Position numbers and translations under genes: made by a program | Assembly (NCBI GenBank): GCA_039935415.1 | Contig: JBDTKH010000032.1 | Coordinates: 47,595 to 111,594, forward strand | DNA from: Palsa-870 sp039935415 | GTDB taxonomy: Bacteria > Chloroflexota > Dormibacteria > Dormibacterales > Dormibacteraceae | Direction: 5' to 3' | DNA length: 64,000 nt | Shown here: one piece after another, positions 49,330-57,815 of the stretch | How the letters are laid out: every line of letters begins with the position of its first letter | Position numbering within the stretch: the first letter of the stretch is position 1 | Notes under the pieces: generated by a model | What the model was told of the DNA's origin: nothing | What the model saw: the letters and a program-made list of their open reading frames with translations, nothing else | Database searches by the model: none

Positions 49330-51319
49330 CGGGGTCGACGTCATAACTCCAGCCCTTGCCGCGCGGCGCGAGGTGTCGCGCCCGCTCCAGGCCGTCACCT
49401 TTCAATGTGACCTGCCAGCGGTACTCGCCGCGCAGGCGGTGGATGAAGGCGGGCGACGGGCCCATGACCCGAATCCCCTCGATCCCCTCCTTCAACAGGC
49501 CGGTGGCGATCGCCTCCGCCGACTCCCGCGCCGACGCTGCCGACTTTGCATCGTCGGAGTCCGTCCGGGTGAGCACCGCGAGCTCCGCGAACGGCGGAAA
49601 GGTGAACGCTTTGCGCGTGGGCAGCTCGGCGGCGTAGAAGCCCTCATAGTCGCCGGCGGCTGCGCACCTGAGGCTGTAGTGCTCGGGGTTGCTCGTCTGG
49701 ACCACGACCCGCGACGGCCGCCCGTCGCGACCGGCGCGCCCAGCGACCTGCACGACCAGCGAGAACGTGTTCTCAGCCGAACGGTAGTCCGGGAAGTGCA
49801 GTGGCAGGTCGGCGTCGATCACACCCACGCACGTCACCGCCGGCAGGTCGAGGCCCCGCGTCACCAGCTGGGTCCCGACCAGGATGTCGGCCCGCCGCTC
49901 GCTGAACGTCTCCCAGATGTCGAAGTAGGAGTCGGGGCCGCGGGCGGCGTCGCTGTCCAGCCGCAGCACGCGCGCCTGCGGCCACAGCTTATTGACCAGG
50001 GATTCCAGCCGCTGCGTGCCCATGCCCATGCCGCGGATGTTCCTGCTGCCGCAGTGGTCGCACACGGCGGGCATCGGCCGCCAGTAGCCGCAGTAGTGGC
50101 ACGCGAGTCCCTCGAGCTCGGCGTGCTGCACCAGCGCGACCGAGCAGCCGAGGCACTGCACCGATTTGCCGCAATCGCGGCAGAGCACGAAGGTGGCCAT
50201 GCCGCGCCGGTTGAGATAGAGGATCACCTGCTCCTCGTTTTCGAGAGTCCGTCCGATCACCTTCACGAGCCGGTTCGAGAGGGGCTGGCGGTTGCCGGCG
50301 GCCGCCTCGTCGCGCATGTCGACCAACTCCACATCCGCATCGCGGCCGCGCACCCGCCTGGTGAGCTTGGTCAACGCCAGCTCGCCACGCGACGCGTCGT
50401 GGTAGGTGACGACGCTCGGTGTGGCCGAGCCCGCGATCAGCTTCGCGCCGCTCACCGCGGCCAGCCGCCGCGCGACCCAGCCCGTCTCGTAGCGCGGTGT
50501 CCTGTCTTGCTTGTACGCCGCCGAACCCTCTTCGTCCAGGCAGATCAGGCCCAGGCGCGGGATCGGGGCGAACACCGCCGAGCGGCTGCCCAGCACGACG
50601 TCCGCCTGCCCGCGCCGCGCCTTCCACCACTGCTGCGCTCGTTCCAGCTCGGTGAGCTGGCTGTGCAGGATCGCGATCGGCGCGTTCAGGCGCGCCCGAA
50701 CGCGCTGGACGAGCTGCGGCGTCAGTGAGATCTCCGGCACCAGGAGCAGCACCCGCAGACCCTTCGATATGGCCTCCTCCGCCGCGGCCAGGTAGACCTC
50801 TGTCTTGCCGCTCGCGATGACGCCGTGCAGCAGCGTCAGCTGGTTCGAGCTCACCACCTCCAGCGCGGCGGCCTGCTCTGCTGTGAGCTCGATGGGCCCC
50901 AGTCGTGGCGCCGGCGCGGTCGCGAGCTCCACCAGTCGGCTGTGCCGGCGCTGGCGCGTCGAAGCCTCGGACCCGGTCGACCCGGTGGAGCGCACGCGCG
51001 GCGGCAGCATGGCCCGCAGGCACTCGATCAGGGGCACCCAGTAGTGGTCGGCGACGAGCCGGGCCAGCGCGACCTGGTGAGGGAGCAGCAGCGGCTCCGC
51101 TCCCGCGGTGACGATCGCCCTGGTCTCCACGCCCGGGTCCTCGGTCCCCAGCGAGACCACGAAGCCATAGGTGCTGCGACGCCCGAACGGCACCGTCACG
51201 CGGTGTCCGGGAACCACGTCAACCCCATCGGGGACGGCATACGTGTACGTCTCGCGGCCGAGGCCGCGCGCTGCCTCGACCGCTACTTCTGCGTATAGCA
51301 ATGCGGGCTTAAGCCCCAC
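49322..51319 (-). CDS. priA: Primosomal replication protein N' (PriA helicase)
   Basis: A 665-residue DEAH-type helicase restarting stalled forks. N-terminal DNA-binding domain, Walker A GVIASGKT (166-173), Walker B LDEEGSAAYKQ (usual DEEHDSSYKQ), SATPS, zinc cysteines in CRDCGKSVQCLGCS and CHYCGYW..CDHCGS, and GTQLVTRGLDLPAV. The start overlaps coaBC: GTG 51319 or TTG 51301 are possible, and the conserved text begins at LLYAEVAVEA. Confidence 0.95.
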   Translation of the reverse strand: MGLKPALLYAEVAVEAARGLGRETYTYAVPDGVDVVPGHRVTVPFGRRSTYGFVVSLGTEDPGVETRAIVTAGAEPLLLPHQVALARLVADHYWVPLIECLRAMLPPRVRSTGSTGSEASTRQRRHSRLVELATAPAPRLGPIELTAEQAAALEVVSSNQLTLLHGVIASGKTEVYLAAAEEAISKGLRVLLLVPEISLTPQLVQRVRARLNAPIAILHSQLTELERAQQWWKARRGQADVVLGSRSAVFAPIPRLGLICLDEEGSAAYKQDRTPRYETGWVARRLAAVSGAKLIAGSATPSVVTYHDASRGELALTKLTRRVRGRDADVELVDMRDEAAAGNRQPLSNRLVKVIGRTLENEEQVILYLNRRGMATFVLCRDCGKSVQCLGCSVALVQHAELEGLACHYCGYWRPMPAVCDHCGSRNIRGMGMGTQRLESLVNKLWPQARVLRLDSDAARGPDSYFDIWETFSERRADILVGTQLVTRGLDLPAVTCVGVIDADLPLHFPDYRSAENTFSLVVQVAGRAGRDGRPSRVVVQTSNPEHYSLRCAAAGDYEGFYAAELPTRKAFTFPPFAELAVLTRTDSDDAKSAASARESAEAIATGLLKEGIEGIRVMGPSPAFIHRLRGEYRWQVTLKGDGLERARHLAPRGKGWSYDVDPVT

Positions 51320-51350
51320 TCCCCGACCCTCGCCCCGAAGGGGCGAGGGA
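51301..51350. repeat. Palindromic repeat B, copy 2
   Basis: The hairpin CCTCGCCCC-TTC-GGGGCGAGG followed by GTCGGGGAGTGGGGCTTAAGCC. It encodes the last residues and stop of coaBC and reaches the start of priA. Compare copy 1 at 14405-14450. Confidence 0.65.
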
Positions 51351-52589
51351 GCGCAGGCGGGGAGCGACCAGGTCCAGGATCCTGTCGGCCATCTCGCGCT
51401 TCGTCATCTTCTGGAGGTCGTGGCGCGAGCCGTCCGCGAAGAAAACGATGCCGGCGTTGTAGTCGCTGCCGAACCCGATGTCCCGTCGCGAGATGTCATT
51501 CGCCACGATGCCCTGGAGGCCCTTCCGTTTCATCTTCTCCATCGCCTTGGCGTCGAGGTCAGAGTCCTCTGCAGCGAACCCCACGCGGAAGACGCCGGCC
51601 GCATCCTTCTCCTTGCCCAGCGTGGCGATGAGGTCGGGAATCGCCTCCAGCTCCAGCGTCAACGTGGGCGTTTCCTCGCGCCGGATCTTTCCCGTCGCGG
51701 TCCGTGCGGCGCGGAAATCGGCCACCGCTGCGGCCATCAGCAGCAGGTCGGCACCCTTGATCACCGAGCGGAGCTCGGCCAGCATCTCGTCCGCCGTCGC
51801 CACCTGCCTGACCTCGACTCCGTGATGCTCCGGTGGGTTCGCGGTCGTCACCAGGGTCACGTGGGCGCCCCGTTCGGCTGCGGCGGCGGCGAGCGCGTTC
51901 CCCATCTTGCCGCTCGAGTAGTTGCTGATGAAACGCACAGCGTCGACCGGCTCCCGCGTGCCCCCGGCGCTCACGATGACCCGCCGGCTCGCCAGGTCGT
52001 ACCGACCTCGAAGCGCGTCCGCCATCCCCTTTAGAAGCTTCGCGGCGCCGGCGAGGCGGCCCGTTCCGATGTGGCCGCTCGCGAGGTGGCCCGTCTCAGG
52101 CTCGACCACGCTGACGCCTCGATGCCGCAGAGCCGCGATGTTCGCCACCACCGCCGGTTTCGACCACATCGCGTCGTTCATCGCCGGGGCGACCACCACC
52201 GGGCAGCGCGCCGCCAGCAGGGTGGCGGTCACGATGTCGTCGGAGCGACCGCTCGCGACGCGACCGATGACGTTCGCAGTGGCCGGGGCAAGCAGGATGA
52301 CCTGCGCCCAGTCGCCCAACGCCACGTGCGGCTCGGGGGAACCGCCCGATCCCCACAGGCCGGTCAGCACCGGGTTGCCCGTCACGCCCTGGAACGAGGG
52401 AGGCCCGACGAAGCGCGTCGCCGACGGGGTCATCGCGACTCGCACTTCGCATCCTGCCTGCGTCAGGCTGGAGGCGAGGTCGACGACTTTGTAAGCGGCG
52501 ATCCCACCCGAGACCAACAACGCGACGCGTAGGCCGCGCAGCTCCTCCGGGACGGAAGCGGAGTCTAGAGGCACGTTCGGGGGCCGCAT
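51309..52589 (-). CDS. coaBC: Bifunctional CoaBC (PPC synthetase/decarboxylase)
   Basis: A 426-residue enzyme for CoA synthesis. The CoaC domain has GGIAAYKVVDLASSL and ALGDWAQVILLAPATANVIG, with H88 as the conserved His. The loop LASGHIGTGRLA has Ser171 where E. coli has the catalytic Cys158, as I recall some actinobacterial proteins also do. The CoaB domain has SAGGTREPVDAVRFISNYSSGKMG and ends in a repeat-encoded tail SLAPSGRGSGSGA. ATG 52589 is the start. Confidence 0.94.
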   Translation of the reverse strand: MRPPNVPLDSASVPEELRGLRVALLVSGGIAAYKVVDLASSLTQAGCEVRVAMTPSATRFVGPPSFQGVTGNPVLTGLWGSGGSPEPHVALGDWAQVILLAPATANVIGRVASGRSDDIVTATLLAARCPVVVAPAMNDAMWSKPAVVANIAALRHRGVSVVEPETGHLASGHIGTGRLAGAAKLLKGMADALRGRYDLASRRVIVSAGGTREPVDAVRFISNYSSGKMGNALAAAAAERGAHVTLVTTANPPEHHGVEVRQVATADEMLAELRSVIKGADLLLMAAAVADFRAARTATGKIRREETPTLTLELEAIPDLIATLGKEKDAAGVFRVGFAAEDSDLDAKAMEKMKRKGLQGIVANDISRRDIGFGSDYNAGIVFFADGSRHDLQKMTKREMADRILDLVAPRLRSLAPSGRGSGSGA

Positions 52590-52726
52590 CGATAGATTTG
52601 GTGGCGAGGGGTCCCTCCCGTGACTGCGTCACGGGGACCCCAGTGGAAGCGCTGAGCACCGCAGCGCGCGCATCCGTTGATGCGTAAGCGAGGAGCGGAG
52701 GCGCTGACGCCCGGATCGGGCCGCAT
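52565..52726 (-). CDS. Possible small zinc-ribbon protein
   Basis: A 53-residue frame between gmk and coaBC with CARCG near the middle and CGPRTC at the end, a paired-cysteine pattern. TATCTT stands eight bases before its ATG, so a leaderless message is conceivable. rpoZ usually occupies this position but the sequence does not match omega. The 3' end overlaps coaBC by 25 bp. It may be non-coding. Confidence 0.3.
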   Translation of the reverse strand: MRPDPGVSASAPRLRINGCARCGAQRFHWGPRDAVTGGTPRHQIYRCGPRTCL

Positions 52727-52778
52727 GGGCGCCAAAGATACGATGCGGATCCCCGAACGCGCCTCTTGGGGCATTGGG

Positions 52779-53378
52779 CTAAGTCTGGCGTTCCGGCGCC
52801 CTGTGAGCGGCGCGCTTGCGGGCCCCGTCGGTGATCGCGAGGATCTCCACCACGGCCCGCTCGAGCTCGTCGTTGACCACAACGTGGTCGTAATGCGACG
52901 CGTACGCCATCTCCCGTTCCGCAATCTCACGGCGTGAGGCCATGTCCTTGGCTGAGTCGCTGTTGCGCCGCTCCTGCCGGCGCTCGAGCTCCCTGGTCGA
53001 CGGCGCGACGACGAAGATGAAGAGGCCGTCTGGGCAACGCAGGCGAACCTGCTCCGCGCCCTTCACCTCGATCTTGAGCACGATGTCGTGGCCTGCCGCG
53101 CGAGCCTGCTCGACGCGCTCCCTCAGCGTCCCGTACAGGTTTCCGTTGTAGTCCGCCCACTCGAGAAAGGCGCCCTCTTGGATCAACCGCTGGAATCGCC
53201 CACGATCCACGAATGTGTAGTCGATGCCGTCGACCTCGCCCGGCCGCGGTGCGCGCGTCGTGCAGGAGACCGAGTAGCGCAGGTTTCGATCGAGCTCGAG
53301 AAGGCGCTTGATCAAAGTGTCCTTGCCCACGCCGGAAGGACCCGAGATGACGATCAACAGTCCACGCTTCCCGCTCAC
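52779..53378 (-). CDS. gmk: Guanylate kinase
   Basis: A 199-residue kinase phosphorylating GMP to GDP. P-loop SGPSGVGKDTLI, GMP-binding VSCTTRAPRPGEVDGIDY and RRNSDSAKDMASRREIAEREM lid. The GTG start overlaps the rluD stop as GTGA. Confidence 0.96.
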   Translation of the reverse strand: MSGKRGLLIVISGPSGVGKDTLIKRLLELDRNLRYSVSCTTRAPRPGEVDGIDYTFVDRGRFQRLIQEGAFLEWADYNGNLYGTLRERVEQARAAGHDIVLKIEVKGAEQVRLRCPDGLFIFVVAPSTRELERRQERRNSDSAKDMASRREIAEREMAYASHYDHVVVNDELERAVVEILAITDGARKRAAHRAPERQT

Positions 53379-54250
53379 GTCAACGAGTCCCAGAACTGCT
53401 GGAAGTCTTCCGGCGGGGCGACCTCGAAGCTCATCTCAGCTTTAGTTCGCGGGTGCCGCAGGCGCAGCCGCCACGCATGAAGCATCGGTCGTGCGGCCTC
53501 GGGCTCGGATCCGCCGTACTCGGCGTCGCCTGCCACCGGGTGACCCAGCGCGGCGAGGTGGACGCGGATCTGGTGCGTTCGGCCGGTGTCGAGGTCACAG
53601 CGCACGAGTGTATGCCCGCTCCGTCTCTCGACCACGTGATAGCGGGTGCGGGCAAAACGACCTCCGCTGACCACGGCCATCCGCTTGCGATCCTTCGGAT
53701 GCCGGCCGATCGGTCCCTCGAGCTCTCCCGCCTCGTCCTTCATACGCCCTCGCACGATGGCGAGGTACGTGCGGCTCAACGTCCGGTCGCTTAGCTGCGA
53801 CGAAAGCGCTCGATGGCTGGCGTCGTTACGCGCCACGACGATCAGCCCCGATGTGCCCTTGTCCAGCCGGTGGACGATGCCAGGCCGCACCGTACCACCG
53901 ACCGCCGACCAGGTTCCGCCGCGTCCCAGCAGCGCGTGGACGAGCGTCCCGGACTGGTGGCCGGGCGCGGGATGCACGACCATGCCCGCCCGCTTGTTGA
54001 TGACAGCGAGGTCCTCGTCCTCGTACACGACCTCGAGCGGGATGTCTTCGCCGGCGGCGGCGATGGTGTAAGCCTTTGGGATCTCAACGTCGATCACATC
54101 ACCGGCCGCGACGCGATCCGACGGTTGCGCGGTCGCGCCGTTCACCAGGACGAGGTGGCCCTTGATCAACCGGGCGGCCGCCGCACGGCTCAGGTCCTCG
54201 GCCTGGTGGGCCAGGAACGTGTCCAGTCGCGGCGCCGCCTCGGCCGCTAC
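53375..54250 (-). CDS. rluD: Pseudouridine synthase RluA/RluD family
   Basis: A 291-residue enzyme with an N-terminal S4 domain (RLDTFLAHQAEDLSRAAAARLIKGHLVLVNG) and the catalytic Asp in HRLDKGTSGLIVVAR, plus the LDTGRTHQIRVHLA motif. It modifies rRNA (RluD-type) or tRNA. No ATG, GTG or TTG lies at the domain start. GTA overlapping the lspA stop as GTAG is the best initiation site. A long frame to 54442 has no family sequence upstream and is rejected. Confidence 0.87.
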   Translation of the reverse strand, partial: VAAEAAPRLDTFLAHQAEDLSRAAAARLIKGHLVLVNGATAQPSDRVAAGDVIDVEIPKAYTIAAAGEDIPLEVVYEDEDLAVINKRAGMVVHPAPGHQSGTLVHALLGRGGTWSAVGGTVRPGIVHRLDKGTSGLIVVARNDASHRALSSQLSDRTLSRTYLAIVRGRMKDEAGELEGPIGRHPKDRKRMAVVSGGRFARTRYHVVERRSGHTLVRCDLDTGRTHQIRVHLAALGHPVAGDAEYGGSEPEAARPMLHAWRLRLRHPRTKAEMSFEVAPPEDFQQFWDSLT

Positions 54251-54702
54251 GAGACGGGATCTTTTCGTAGCAAGTATCCGGCGATCAGCAGCACCACACC
54301 GGTGCTGATCGCTGAGTCCGCAACGTTGAACACCGGCCAGAAGTGGACGTTGATGAAGTCGGTCACCGTCCCGTAGACGATGCGGTCGAAGCCGTTTCCC
54401 AGCGTGCCACCCAGGACGAGGCCGAGCACGGCGTCGTTCCACAGGTTGCTCGGGTCGCGCACGACATAGACGACCAGGCCTATCGACACGACCACTGAGG
54501 CGACGAGGAAGACGAGAGCGCCGGCGGGCGCGAAGCCGAAGGCGGCCCCCGAGTTCCGCACGTTGGTGATCGCGACCAGGTGGCCGATCGCCGCTACCTC
54601 GGTCCCGTACGGAACCTGCGCCGCGACCAGGCCCTTCGTGATGCGGTCGACGATGAAGACCGCGATCGCGATGAGCGCGAAGAGGACGCGCCCGGTGGTC
54701 AG
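54247..54702 (-). CDS. lspA: Lipoprotein signal peptidase II
   Basis: A 151-residue, four-helix aspartyl protease cutting prolipoproteins. Conserved VDRITK near residue 20, NVRNSGAAFGFAP, GGTLGNGFDRIVYGTVTDFINV and FNVADSAISTG with the catalytic Asps. The correct N-terminus TTGRVLFALIAIAVFIVDRITKG requires CTG at 54702, overlapping the ileS stop as CTGA. Starting at GTG 54561 would delete the first helix. Confidence 0.88.
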   Translation of the reverse strand: MTTGRVLFALIAIAVFIVDRITKGLVAAQVPYGTEVAAIGHLVAITNVRNSGAAFGFAPAGALVFLVASVVVSIGLVVYVVRDPSNLWNDAVLGLVLGGTLGNGFDRIVYGTVTDFINVHFWPVFNVADSAISTGVVLLIAGYLLRKDPVS

Positions 54703-57569
54703 GCTCGCTTGATGCCGATCCAGATCTGCTCTCCTTCGAGCATCATCTGCTCGCCGTTGAAATCGTCAGCGCGGCCCGGCTCGAGCGTCGTCGACAGCGT
54801 CTCGGCCTTGATGTAGTCGGCGTGGCGCTCCATGGCCCGCACCAGCATCCCATCCGCGACGTAGCGCGTGTGGATGCGGTCTTCGACGTTAAGACCGACC
54901 TTCTTCCGGCGGTCCTGTATCGCGCGGACGACCTCCCGCGCCAGGCCTTCGAGTCGCAGCGCCTCGGTGATCTCGGTGTCGAGCTTGGGCTCCGGCGCTC
55001 CGAAGATCAGGCTCTTGACGTTCAGCTCGTCGCGGACGATCGCGGCGATGTCCTCCGGAAGCGGGTCACCCGGCAGCGCGAAGGAGGCCAGGGGCTGGCG
55101 CACCTTCAGGCGCGCCGCGTCGCGCGCCGCAAGCCCGGCCTCCACCGCCTGTCTCGCGCGCGCCATGTCGAGCTCGACTTGCGCGTCCTGGTAAGGCTGT
55201 GCCTCCGGGAAGTCGCTCAGGTGCACCGACTGATCGCCCGAGAGGTTGCGGTAGATGGCGTCGGACGTGAACGGGGCAAACGGCGCCATCAGCTGGCACA
55301 CGGTGCGCAGCGTCTCGTACAGGGTCTGATAGGCCGCCAGCTTGTCGCGGTCCGACTGCGACTTCCAGAACCTCCGGCGCGAGCGGCGGATGTACCAGTT
55401 CGATAGGTCGTCGACGAATCGCTGGATCTTGCGGGCCGGCTCGTTCGCGTCGTAGCTGTCGAGCCCGTCGGTGACCGCGGCGACCAGTCCGCTCAGTCTG
55501 GAGAGCAGCCACCGATCCAGCACATGCAGGTCGGCGAGGGGAAGCGTCGCCTTCGCTGGGTCGAACCCGTCGAGGCGCGCGTACGTGACGAAGAAGGAGT
55601 AGCAGTTCCACAACGGGATGAAGAACTGCTGCACGGTCTCCCGTAGCGCAGCGTCGCCGGTGCGATAGTTCTCGCCTACCGGGGCGGCGGTGTAGAAGTA
55701 CCAACGCACAGCGTCGGACCCAAACATGTCGAAGAGATAATTCGGGTCCAGGACGTTGCCGCGTGACTTCGATTGCTTCTTGCCTTTCGGGTCGACGACC
55801 AGGCCGAGACAGATGACGTTGCGGTACGCGTTCTGCTGGAACAGCAGCGTCGAGATCGCCAGCAGGGAGTAGAACCAGCCGCGGGTCTGGTCCATCGCCT
55901 CCGAGATGAAGTCAGCCGGGAAGGTGTCCTTGAACTCCTTGTCTCCATGCCGCGGGTGGCCGCGCTGCGCGAACGGCATCGAGCCGGAGTCGAACCACGT
56001 GTCGAGCACCTCCGGCACGCGGCGCATCACGCCGTCGCACTTCTGGCACTTCAAGGTCACGGAGTCGATGTAGGGCCGGTGCAGGTCCGCGTCTTCTTTC
56101 AGGCCGAGCTCCTCGACCGAGCTCACGCACCGCTGCTCCTCGCACCCTTCACAGATCCAGAAGGGGAGTGGAGTGCCCCAGAAACGTGAACGCGAGATGG
56201 CCCAGTCCACGTTGTTCTCGAGCCAGTCCCCCATCCTGCCGGTCTTGATGTACGCCGGCACCCAGTTGGTCGCGGCATTGTTCGCGATGAGCTCGGCCTT
56301 GCGCTCGGTGGTCTTCACGTACCAGGAGTCGAGCGCGTAGTAGATGAGCGGGGTCTTGCAGCGCCAGCACTCGGGATACGTGTGCAGGATCGTCTCCGCC
56401 CTGTAGAGGAGGCCCCGGGCCTTGAGGTCGTCGATGATCACAGGGTCCGCTTCCTTGACGTGCAGGCCGGCGAACTTCTCCACGTAGGGCAGGAACTTGC
56501 CGTCGAGTCCCACGGTGTGGCGGAAGGGAATGCCCTTCTCCTGGCACAGCCGCAGGTCGTCGACGCCATAGAGGGCGGACGTGTGAACGACGCCGGTGCC
56601 CTCCTCGGTGGAGACGAAGTCGGCATCCACGACGTACTGCGCTCGGCCCTCTTCCGGCACCGAGTACGGGTACAGCGGCTCGTACTCCAGGCCCACAAGG
56701 TCGCTGCCCTTGAAACGGTCGACGACCTCCGGTGAGTTGTCCAACACCCCAAGCCTGGCCTCCGCCAGGATCAGGAAGTTGTCCTCGCCGTCCCTGACCT
56801 TGATGTAGTCGACATCATTGTCGACCGCCAGGGCCACGTTGCCCGGCAGGGTCCAGGGCGTGGTCGTCCAGGCGAGGATGGCCGACTTTTCAAATCGCGT
56901 CCTGCGCGCGCCCGGCTGGTCCTTCTTGAGCCGGAACCGGACGTAGACGCTGGGGTCGGGCACGTTGTCGCGGTATCCCTGGGCAAGCTCGTGGCTCGAC
57001 AGGGGCGTCTGGCACCGCGAGCAGTAGGGCGCGACGCGGAAGCCCTTGTAGACGAGGCCCTGCTTCCACATCTCGCTAAGCGCCCACCAGACCGACTGGA
57101 TGTAGTCGGTGGTCAGTGTCCAGTAAGCGTTGTCGTAGTCGAGCCAGAAACCCATGCGCTCGCTGAACGCGACCCAGTCCGTGACGTACTCGTACACGCT
57201 GGCTCGGCAAAGCTCGTTGAACTTCTCGACGCCGATTTCGTTCTCGATCTGGAACTTGCCCGAGATGTTGAGCTTCTTCTCGACCTCGATCTCCACGGGC
57301 AGGCCGTGCGTGTCCCAGCCCGCCTTGCGCTCCACGTAGTAGCCCTTCATCGTCTTGTAGCGGCCGAAGAGGTCCTTGAAGGCCCGCGCGAGGATGTGGT
57401 GGGTCGCAGGTTTGCCGTTGGCCGTGGGCGGACCCTCGTAGAAGACAAACCGCGGGTTGCCTTCGCGCAGCTCCAGCGATTTCTGGAAGGTGCGTTCCTC
57501 CTTCCAGCGCGCCATGAGCTGAGTCTCAAGCTCGGGAAAGCTGACCTTCGGTACGGCGGGTTCGAACAA
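54699..57569 (-). CDS. ileS: Isoleucyl-tRNA synthetase (IleRS2-like)
   Basis: A 956-residue class I synthetase. The HIGH-equivalent is ATHH (residues 55-58) in PTANGKPATHHILARAFKD, and KMSKS is KQSKS in GKKQSKSRGNVLD. It also has the editing domain with T-rich TWTTTPWTLPGN and the C-terminal anticodon-binding domain. The TTG start at 57569 lies behind GGAG in a small hairpin (arms TCTCT/AGAGA). The upstream T-box controls it. Confidence 0.96.
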   Translation of the reverse strand: MFEPAVPKVSFPELETQLMARWKEERTFQKSLELREGNPRFVFYEGPPTANGKPATHHILARAFKDLFGRYKTMKGYYVERKAGWDTHGLPVEIEVEKKLNISGKFQIENEIGVEKFNELCRASVYEYVTDWVAFSERMGFWLDYDNAYWTLTTDYIQSVWWALSEMWKQGLVYKGFRVAPYCSRCQTPLSSHELAQGYRDNVPDPSVYVRFRLKKDQPGARRTRFEKSAILAWTTTPWTLPGNVALAVDNDVDYIKVRDGEDNFLILAEARLGVLDNSPEVVDRFKGSDLVGLEYEPLYPYSVPEEGRAQYVVDADFVSTEEGTGVVHTSALYGVDDLRLCQEKGIPFRHTVGLDGKFLPYVEKFAGLHVKEADPVIIDDLKARGLLYRAETILHTYPECWRCKTPLIYYALDSWYVKTTERKAELIANNAATNWVPAYIKTGRMGDWLENNVDWAISRSRFWGTPLPFWICEGCEEQRCVSSVEELGLKEDADLHRPYIDSVTLKCQKCDGVMRRVPEVLDTWFDSGSMPFAQRGHPRHGDKEFKDTFPADFISEAMDQTRGWFYSLLAISTLLFQQNAYRNVICLGLVVDPKGKKQSKSRGNVLDPNYLFDMFGSDAVRWYFYTAAPVGENYRTGDAALRETVQQFFIPLWNCYSFFVTYARLDGFDPAKATLPLADLHVLDRWLLSRLSGLVAAVTDGLDSYDANEPARKIQRFVDDLSNWYIRRSRRRFWKSQSDRDKLAAYQTLYETLRTVCQLMAPFAPFTSDAIYRNLSGDQSVHLSDFPEAQPYQDAQVELDMARARQAVEAGLAARDAARLKVRQPLASFALPGDPLPEDIAAIVRDELNVKSLIFGAPEPKLDTEITEALRLEGLAREVVRAIQDRRKKVGLNVEDRIHTRYVADGMLVRAMERHADYIKAETLSTTLEPGRADDFNGEQMMLEGEQIWIGIKRA

Positions 57570-57574
57570 TCTCT

Positions 57575-57789
57575 ACTCCACAGAGAAACGTATTGACGGT
57601 CTCTGGGACGGGCCCTTCAGGAGGCCCGCGGTACCACCCAGATTCCCGAGGCCATCACCTCGGACTCTCGTTGGGTTGCGGCTCAGGAGTGATCTCGAAG
57701 CCGTCATCGGTCGCCAGCTTTCACCGTCCTGGCTCTCTGCGGACCGCTCAAACGGCTCTAACTTTCTCCGTCAACGCCGAGCGAGCCTT
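57575..57789 (-). promoter_or_regulatory. T-box leader of ileS (Ile)
   Basis: The minus-strand RNA carries the T-box sequence GGGTGGTACCGCG at 57627-57639, the universal tRNA acceptor-binding bulge. An ATC at 57691-57693 in GAGATCACTCC is a good isoleucine specifier. No U tract is visible before the ileS start. Instead CCCAGAGAC can pair with GTTTCTCTGTGG, covering part of the GGAG. A translational T-box switching ribosome access is therefore predicted. Confidence 0.85.
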
Positions 57790-57790
57790 G

Positions 57791-57796
57791 ATTGTA
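57791..57796 (-). promoter_or_regulatory. -10 box of ileS
   Basis: TACAAT in GGTACAATCAAGG just upstream of the T-box. The -35 is weak (CTGATC 17 bases away). Confidence 0.5.
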
Positions 57797-57815
57797 CCGT
57801 CCGGCGTCGCGTCGA

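Noticed and set aside
51309..52589. CoaBC as inactive because of Ser in place of the Cys of the CoaC loop
   Set aside because: I recall other bacterial (actinobacterial) CoaBC proteins also lacking the Cys, so the change alone does not show loss of function.
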